In this document: positions 57,171-64,000 of the stretch, piece after piece
How positions within the stretch are numbered: the stretch's first letter is position 1
Layout: every line of letters begins with the position of its first letter
Source of the DNA: Mesorhabditis belari
Lineage: Eukaryota > Nematoda > Chromadorea > Rhabditida > Rhabditidae
Reading direction: 5' to 3'
Assembly: GCA_958450365.1 (NCBI GenBank)
Contig: CAUEEP010000933.1
Location: 1,807,001-1,871,000 of the forward strand
Length of the DNA: 64,000 bases
Position numbers and translations under genes: made by a program
Notes under the pieces: generated by a model
What the model was told of the DNA's origin: nothing
The model's input: the letters and a program-made list of their open reading frames with translations, nothing else
Databases searched by the model: none

Positions 57171-57939
57171 ATTTAGTAGAAAATTTCGAAAATTTGATTG
57201 ATTTGAAAAAATTTCGGGAAATTAGAGTGAGATTGAAATTTTAGAGCCAAAGAAAAACGAAGAATACTATAAAAAAAATGTTCAAGTGCTTTTATGTACT
57301 GAAAAATCTAGACAAGAAGCCTAGAAGCTTATCAAATTGTGAAAGAGAGGCTCTCGGTCAGTCTTTCAGTCATTTAGCCTTTCGGCCATTCAGCCATGTC
57401 ATAGACAAAAAAAAACATTTCCGCAAAAGTCACTTTCCGGCTTTGATTACTTGATTTTCAGCTGATCTGCCTTCCAGATTGTATAGTCCGATTGAAAAAA
57501 GGGCACGTTTTTTGATAAAAAATCGGTGTTTAGTGAGGTCATTAAATCTAGGGGTATGCCTAAAAAAAGCTATTATCATTTTCAACTATCAAATGCCAAA
57601 ATTTTAGCTTGTGTGCCTTCCAGATCAGATAGATTTGCTGGAAAAAAAAAAGCTTTCGATCAGTGGATCAGTGGATGAGTGGATCGGTGACCTGGTGACG
57701 TCACCAGATTCTAGAGGTAAGCAAGATCTTATTAGAGCCTATCGAAAAATCAAATTCTCGCTAGCGTGACCTTCAGATCGGATGGTGTCGCTCGTAAAAT
57801 TGTTTTTTTTTCGGCACAAATCGATGAGCCGGCGGGCCGAAGTTGTTTTGAGTTAAGGCTTTTGCAATTCAAAAACCTTTAGTTTTAGGCTATACAATGT
57901 CAATTTGCGAAAAAAAGAGAAATGGGCTCAAAATGAAGG

Positions 57940-58170
57940 AAACTGAAGGAAGCTGAAGGACTAGGGCTGGGAGCGAAGGAGCTGAAGGGCGGGAGCGAGG
58001 GCGAGGAGGGGCTGGGTGAGGGGGGGGGGGCTGGGGGAGCTGAAGGAAGCTGAAGGAAGCTGAAGGAAGCTGAAGGAAGCTGAAGGAAACTGAAGGAAGC
58101 TGAAGGAAGCTGAAGGAAGCTGAAGGAAGCTGAAGGAAGCTGAAGGAAGCTGAAGGAAGCTGAAGGAAAA
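57940..58170. repeat. GCTGAAGGAA 10-bp minisatellite
   Basis: About 13 near-perfect GCTGAAGGAA units, preceded by a G-rich segment with a run of ten G residues at about 58020-58030. Confidence 0.92.
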
Positions 58171-59199
58171 TTGCCTCTTAAATGCCCACCGTAGCCCCGA
58201 AAAAAGCAGCCACATCCAGCAGCCCGTTATCGGCTGAATTCTCGGTGCAATTCTCGGTGTAATTCTCGGTTTTCCACGAAAATCCCCTTTTATTCAGCGT
58301 TTCTCCCCCGAAAAGAACAGCTCCATAAAATTCCAAACCACGACAACACCAATTTTCTTTCCGGGACGCATTCCCGATTTGTTTCGAGCGAAATTTCTGT
58401 GAAATTCCGTGTGATTCCGTGAAATTCCGAAATTTTTACCCGCCGACAAGTCACTGGACAGATTTACGGCTTTCAAAGCGCACAGAAATTTTTTAAACCA
58501 AATTTTCATTCTATCTGGATGTCAGCACGCGCTGATTTTCGGTTAAAAGTTTCGGTTTTTGAATTTTTCGATTTAATGCCGATTTCGCATTTGGGGTTCG
58601 ACCGATTTTCTCGGTTACGAAAACTTCGATCACCCGATTTTCTTTTGTTTTTCTCGAATCTGGCACTCATCCTATAGGCTGAACGAATTCAATAACGGAA
58701 AATGCAAAAAAAAAATGGAGGTCGGCGAAGAGTCAAGAGTCAAGGATGACGTCATTTGATTGAGAGAGAGGTGATCGAGAAATCGGCGAAAAACGCGAAA
58801 AAGTGACTAGGGAAGGTAGACTGAGTTCCATGATGTCCATTTCAAACAAAAACAGAGAGAGTACAGATCCTCGAACTCGCGAGGAATGGGGAGGTGGTGG
58901 GTGGCTGTGACGTCACTCAAGAGCTGGGCGACTTTCCCCGTACAGAGTGCCTCAAAATCCGTCGAAATGAGGTGCACTCTTTATGCTGGAGTGCAATTTG
59001 AATATTTGACTTGTTTACAAAGCCGTTGTTTTAATTTTGATTTGCCCGTTTAACTGCTCGAATGAGTTTAAGGCTGACTCTCGAAATTTCTCAAGTCAAC
59101 GAATTCCCAAATTGATTAAAATCTTTCTTCTGGAGCGCACACTAGAGATTTTCTTTGTTTTCAAAGCGCTTTAATCATTTTGAAATTTTAGATAGCTAC

Positions 59200-60588
59200 A
59201 TGAAATCACCAACGACAGCACGCGTAGAAACCCTCTTTTTATTGACCGAGAAAGGAGAGTTGGCAGAAAAATCGAGGTAATAAATTAAGTAATTAATTGG
59301 TAAGCTTAAAGAAATTTTAACCGAAACCAAATATTTTTTCTGAAGAAGTGCTAGTGTTCTTTGTGCGCATAATGGAATGCACAATCGCATTCAATCTGGT
59401 ACATAGAAAGCCAGAAGCTAATCTTTAACTTGCCATCAACTGTTCATCAGTTCAGTAAGTAAAAATCAAAACAAAGTCTGAGGCAGGGATCGAACCTGCG
59501 AGGTCTCGCTTTGGAAACGAGAGCTTTACCGCTCGGCCACAGTTGTACCGAGAGCCAGGGGCTAAAAAGACCATTAAGAGACCGCTAAGACCAAAATAGC
59601 CAAAATAGCCAAAATGGCCCGAAATGCCGACATTTCCCGAGCCTTAACAAAATTTTAAAAGCTTAAAACTCTTGACAGATTGTCATTCACCAAAAACAGA
59701 ATATATATTCGGAATCAGCGTGAAATTCTGCGTTGACTGGTATGGTCAAATGGCATTTGGCCGGGTTACAATAGCCGATAAAGGCTTTAGAATGGCAGCG
59801 GCCTGATTTCAAAGCTAGATAGCTCTTAATTTCCAGCTCCACACATCCATTTCTCCGCATCACCCTTCTCATCACCGCGTTATTCTTCGCATCATTGATT
59901 TCCCTACAAATTCTCTCTTCCACGCCATCAAATCGCACAAATCGTACTCACGATTTCGGAATGTGAGTTCTGAATTCTGAATTCTCATCATCTAAGCCAA
60001 AGCGTGCGCTCCAATTCGCCCACATTTAAACCCTCAAAGCTTTAGGGAGAACTCAACACAAGCCATTTGCGAGATCACCTCGACGAAAGCTCGAAAACTC
60101 GACGTGTGTTCGCTAGGAAATAAGGTAGCTAAAATTCAATTCAAATTTCAAATGCTCTACGATTTCCCAAATGCGATTTTTCAGGACCCAGCCGAGTACA
60201 CGGTCTCTTGCGCCTATCTCGAACTTGATGGCGATCACCGAACGCAAATGTGTCTCATTCATCAAAAGGTGATCAATTTTTTGAAAATCTTAAACGGCAA
60301 ATGATTCTGTGACATCCAGAATTCTTAATTCACCGTTTGAAACATTCAATTCACTATAGAAACGGTACCAAATTAAGCTCATCAGAATGGTGTAGTTGGT
60401 ATTCGCAATTTTTGCAGATCACTCTCGAAAAGCATTCGCATTGGTTCCGTGCTTTCCAAAACTTTCATTTTTCAAAACGAGTCACATATTTTACAGAAAA
60501 TCAAGTGCCAACATTATTGTGTGCTACGGGAGAAGTTGAAGGGCGTGAAATTCTGTTGTTGTACGGTGCCCGGTTGCAATGCTCCTGA
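59200..60588 (+). CDS. Unrecognised small probable membrane protein (five exons)
   Basis: Five exons join in frame to 178 codons plus TGA: 59200-59276, 59837-59962, 60046-60124, 60185-60268, 60418-60588. All donors are GT and all acceptors TTTCAG-like, and every phase matches (2, 2, 0, 0). A 25-residue polar N terminus is followed by a hydrophobic segment (LRITLLITALFFASLISLQI, about residues 32-51), then a luminal or extracellular part with three N-glycosylation sequons (NRT, NRT, NST) and six cysteines, ending GREILLLYGARLQCS. This suggests a type II membrane or secreted protein. I do not recognise the family. A possible AATAAA lies near 60694. The first exon is the least certain; an internal start is possible. 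Confidence 0.6.
59473..59550 (-). tRNA. tRNA-like Pol III unit, possible Trp (CCA) anticodon
   Basis: Minus strand: TGGCCGAGCGGTAAAGC (D-arm/A box), an anticodon stem CTCGT/GCGAG with loop TTCCAAA (anticodon CCA), a perfect T stem GCAGG/CCTGC around TTCGATC, and a following TTTGTTTTG tract. The 5' strand of the acceptor stem does not pair with CTCAGAC, so function is doubtful. It lies in an intron of the opposite-strand gene at 59200. Confidence 0.45.
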
Positions 60589-60699
60589 GATGCTCATTCG
60601 GCCGGATTTATGAGAGAAATCATTGTTTTTTTTTTTTCACATTCTCAGATCTCTGTGTACAATTTTTGTTAAGCTAGAACCAAATAATTTTGAAATAAA

Positions 60700-61738
60700 C
60701 TGAAACGGGTTCAGCTCTGTCCGTTTCTTCAAAAGCAGTCAAACTTTAAACTCCACAAAGCATCAACATTTGATATTTGATTCGTTGAAACGGATTGTAG
60801 CGTATCTGTAAAAGCTCGCTAAATACAGAATTTATCACCTCGAAACTCAACCAACTATTCATATCGATAACAAAGAGAAAAATGGGGGAAATGGAAAAGA
60901 ACTAAACTAAAATGCGGGAATTCCTAAAAACACGCAAAATAGACTAGGAATGTCTGCACAGATTGAACACAAATCAAATGCGGAAATCTAACAATGAATC
61001 AAAGCACAGATTAATACACAAAATCCCATCGGAAAATTCGATTTTCTAAATTTCCAAGGCTTAACGATACAGGGCTTAACGATTATTAATTGGTCAAAGT
61101 TAGTGCAAACGAGGAAATCGATTACGGTAGAAAGTACGCTGGGGTAACGTCTGTTCGGCAGAATTGCTGATTTCTATTTTGCGCTAACTTTGGCCGGTAA
61201 GCAAAACTAATCAAATACAATGCACAAATGATAAAAGTGTCCAGTGGGGTCCAATCGACGGTAAAACAAACAGATAGTAAATAGAAGCGAACCGTAACGT
61301 ACACGTAAAGCCGATCTCGTGTCATTTTCGATTAAATACAGTACGATGATCATCAAAAAAGACCAAAAGTCAGTGTTTCCAGGAAAATTTTATAAAAGAA
61401 TCTTCTAAAAGCCGGTAAAAGTAAGGCCCGTAAAGTGGTCAGCAAAGAAAAAAAACAACAAGTGAATCAGTAAAAAAGGAACAAGTAGATAGATTTCTTC
61501 AGGGGAAAACCACAAAATCAACATTTTCACCCCATAAATGGAAGACTCTGGAAAGGGAAAATGAGCATTCCGGATAATATTTAAACGATGGAGCAATTTT
61601 TTTTGAGGCAAAACAGAAACAAAAGACAGGCACGAAGAAAATTTGGGGAACAATAACAGATATACGATTACAGCGAAGCTAAACTAACAACAAAACAATT
61701 CTACTTGCCGATTGAGCGATTGTCGGAGCCTCCCCACT
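60700..61738. other. Convergent 3' regions, no gene seen
   Basis: About 1 kb between the 59200 gene and lipin. It is AT-rich with stray short open frames but no splice-consistent exons. It probably holds both 3' UTRs. Confidence 0.6.
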
Positions 61739-64000
61739 TCATTTCTTGACACTTTTCCTTATCTTCTCTAGCTCTTTCCGTTCCGTCTCGTACTTGACCA
61801 GTATCTCGTCCTGCATCGAGGTCACCTGAAAGCAAAAAAAATGTGTTAATCGATGCTTAATAACAATTTCTAAAGCCTTAAATCATAATTTTCAGCCAAT
61901 TAATGTCAAAAGTCGCATGCTTTACAAAGTCATTTAGCCATACACTCTGTTAGATGATTAGTTGCTTAAAAATTCTCATTGCTTTACTTTTTCTCCTTTG
62001 GAATTTGGATCCAGACTTAAAAGAGACTAAAAAAATTCGACATTACATATGAAACTTAAATCCCCGTACCTCATCTTGTCTCCAATGTGCAAACGAGCTG
62101 TGGGTGAGCGGCTTGGCGAATGGAGCGTACAATTTCTCACCGCCAACCGTCAATGTGTCCGGCATTCGAGTGATACACCTAAAGCAAAATACGTGATAAT
62201 CAATGCAATTCAATCCAGTAAAATACAAGGATGTTCGACTTCAAATTCTCACCTTCTAGCTAATGGTGGAAACAGGAAGTCGACCGTATCAGTGGCCATC
62301 GATAAATACGTTGAGACAAGTCCCTTCGAGTCCGCTCTTCGCACTTTTCCGCTCGGGTCGATGATGAGAATTCGCGAGATCGGGATGTCCACAGCACGAT
62401 AGGAGACCGTGTCCTAAAAGGAAACAAGTTACTAAATTTGAAATAATTAACGACCGAAGCTGTTGTTAAGAAAATAGAAGAAATAAGTGTGTAGAAGTAA
62501 ATTGTTGAAAGCTCCCTACCGTTTCTCGATTCCCGAAGCCAGAGAAGAATGGATGTTTGACGGGGAAGAGTTTTCTCAAGTCGCTCAACGCCGCAATCTT
62601 GAACTCCTCGGGTCGACGCTCAATCACTTCCCTAAATGGAATGATTTATATTTGAATGAAAGCTCACGATCACTTGCAAGTACTTTCAAATGGCTAAAGA
62701 GCTAATAGGGAAATTCTATATTCACCTTCTGAAAGCGACAAGCACCGATGTGGGTGAGAGCAGGACGGGGCCATCAGGAAGAACTTGCTGCTCCTGGGCG
62801 ACACTCTTCAGGTATTGTTTCGTCGTGTGCGACTGACCGATTGCTCGCGATGACAAGTAGACAATCTTGTAACTGCAAAGAGGAATTGGATTAGTAAAGG
62901 CATTGATAATCTCACCCATTATCCTTGATTCTCGAGTAAAGTTCGGCCACCCCAGTATGCGCCTAAATTTTATCGTAAAACAATATAATAACCACAAATA
63001 CAACAACTGCGACACATGCACAACAATCAACAAATCAAAGTCAAGTGATGGTTGTGCATGTGTCCTTACGATATGTAAAACTTACCCATTGACCACCGAT
63101 TGCTGGAATCACATGTCCAAGTACATCACTGAAAATAGGCCAATTAATCCCCAAAAATGAATCACCAAGGTTACCTTTTCGTAATCGTTCCATCAATGTC
63201 CGAGATGACGATCTTCTCGTACCATTTGTAGAGGTAGACATTGCAACTGCACCATGTAGTTCCCTAAAAAAAGCTCTTATACTTTAACCTCAATTCGCCA
63301 AATAATTTTTTCTTCGGCTGTAGTTTACCTGAAATTTCGTGGTTATACTGAAGCGCACATCATTCACACCCATCTCCAGGCCGAGCTGTTTCAATTTGTC
63401 CGACGAGAGGCGCAACGAGCGGTAGTATCTGAAAAAAAAGATGTAAATCTCTGTGGACAATAGGGTTTTGTAGGCGAGTGCCTTTTACAGAAATTCGAAA
63501 ACACAATCGAAAAGTTCCCTTACTTCTTTCCACCCTCGATCTCGATCTCGTCACCCTCATCCTCGCTGAACGGACTGAAATTAGCCAATTAGGTAGCTCT
63601 TAATCTCAATAATAATTCTTGTAATAGCTTCTTAGCGCAGTCGACCCTTTAGAACTTTGTTAAGCTTACAAAATGGTATCTGAAGTTGTGCTTCTTTGAT
63701 CGCTTGCGTTTCTCCTTCGATCTCCCTCTTCAACCGTTTGTTGTTGTTTCTGTTTGCTTTTGGCAGCAATCGAGATCGCCGCAGCCACCGTCTCTTGCGT
63801 TGGTGTCTAAAATTTTGTGTTTTGTGCTTTGTGCTTTAGATCTTAACTATTTTAATATCATGACATCTTAGTAAAATTTTTAAAAATATTATCGTTGTTT
63901 TACCTTATCGCAAATATCATTGTCACTGCTTGCGCCACTCCCGATCACAGTTGGGCTACTCGGCTGAGATGGTCCGCCAGAAGATCCATGTCCACTATCC
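61739..64000 (-). CDS. lpin-1: Lipin, phosphatidate phosphatase (C-terminal half, 5' part outside window)
   Basis: Minus-strand exons from the window end down to stop TGA 61741-61739. The HAD-type catalytic motif [14 protein letters not shown] (DxDxT) is split by an intron near 63170. It is preceded by the C-LIP start ([20 protein letters not shown]) and followed by [52 protein letters not shown] and a charged C-terminal helix ([20 protein letters not shown]). Lipin converts phosphatidic acid to diacylglycerol at ER and nuclear membranes and, in worms, also affects nuclear envelope breakdown and fat storage. The visible upstream part is a Ser/Pro-rich linker ([16 protein letters not shown]) and a polyQ-like KSKQKQQQ stretch. 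The N-LIP domain is not in the window. Family assignment is very secure. Confidence 0.95.

Larger units (their letters stand above)
56281..59199. other. Gene-free repeat-bearing stretch
   Basis: No supportable coding exon. It contains the two arrays listed at 56860-57170 and 57940-58170, several CTGGANNNCAC motifs (for example 59130-59140) and AT-rich sequence. The last part may be promoter of the gene at 59200. Confidence 0.65.
2656..60319. promoter_or_regulatory. Dispersed motif CTGGANNNCAC (about 60 copies; outer span given)
   Basis: Exact examples: plus strand 3774, 4251, 5102, 18513, 22945, 23087, 23228, 25736, 59130; minus strand (as GTGNNNTCCAG) 2656, 37042, 60309. Middle triplets vary widely (TGT, GCG, TAT, ACG, AGG, TGG, GTG, ATG, CGT, TAA and others). 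The motif is usually preceded by (A/T)T and followed by A. Eight fixed bases on two strands predict about 2 chance copies in 64 kb. The constant CTGGA and CAC parts with a free spacer look like a bipartite protein-binding site, but no function is shown. Confidence 0.75.

Overview
The window looks like chromosomal DNA of a free-living-type nematode, most likely a rhabditid. The genes have many short introns with TTTCAG-type 3' splice sites, several start codons lie directly behind a splice acceptor as in trans-spliced mRNAs, degenerate copies of the nematode telomere repeat TTAGGC are present, and the STI1 protein is the short two-TPR-block form known from Caenorhabditis. I cannot name the species from sequence alone.

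Left part (1 to 27.6 kb), compact and genic: the 3' end of an unrecognised gene (629-1162, +); an STI1/HOP co-chaperone (1952-5827, +); a Cramped-like SANT-domain protein (6226-13111, +); a convergent AIFM3-like Rieske/FAD oxidoreductase (13874-20709, -); and a fukutin/LicD-family protein (24265-27601, -). Introns here carry several fold-back (MITE-like) elements, including a hAT-type one with a perfect 8-bp target duplication.

Middle (27.6 to 43.4 kb): about 15.8 kb with no gene I can support. It holds minisatellites and several dispersed repeat families. One family (about 165-bp units) occurs forward at 28.0 and 30.9 kb and inverted at 33.6 and 35.9 kb, giving a large imperfect palindrome centred near 32.3 kb.

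Right part (43.4 to 64 kb): a nematode globin gene with two alternative, homologous N-terminal exon sets, one encoding a likely myristoylated N terminus (43385-49858, +); a PiT/SLC20 phosphate transporter (52075-55304, -); a repeat-rich gap; an unrecognised 178-residue probable membrane protein that I assembled from five exons (59200-60588, +); and the C-terminal half of lipin, a phosphatidate phosphatase (61739-64000, -, runs off the window).

The most unusual signal is a short dispersed motif, CTGGANNNCAC (usually preceded by T), found about 60 times on both strands in introns and intergenic DNA, where about 2 would be expected by chance. It sits inside several unrelated repeat families but also alone in single introns, and it is nearly absent from the Cramped-like and lipin introns. 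The genes do not form one pathway; they look like ordinary housekeeping and metabolic genes in a repeat-rich region.
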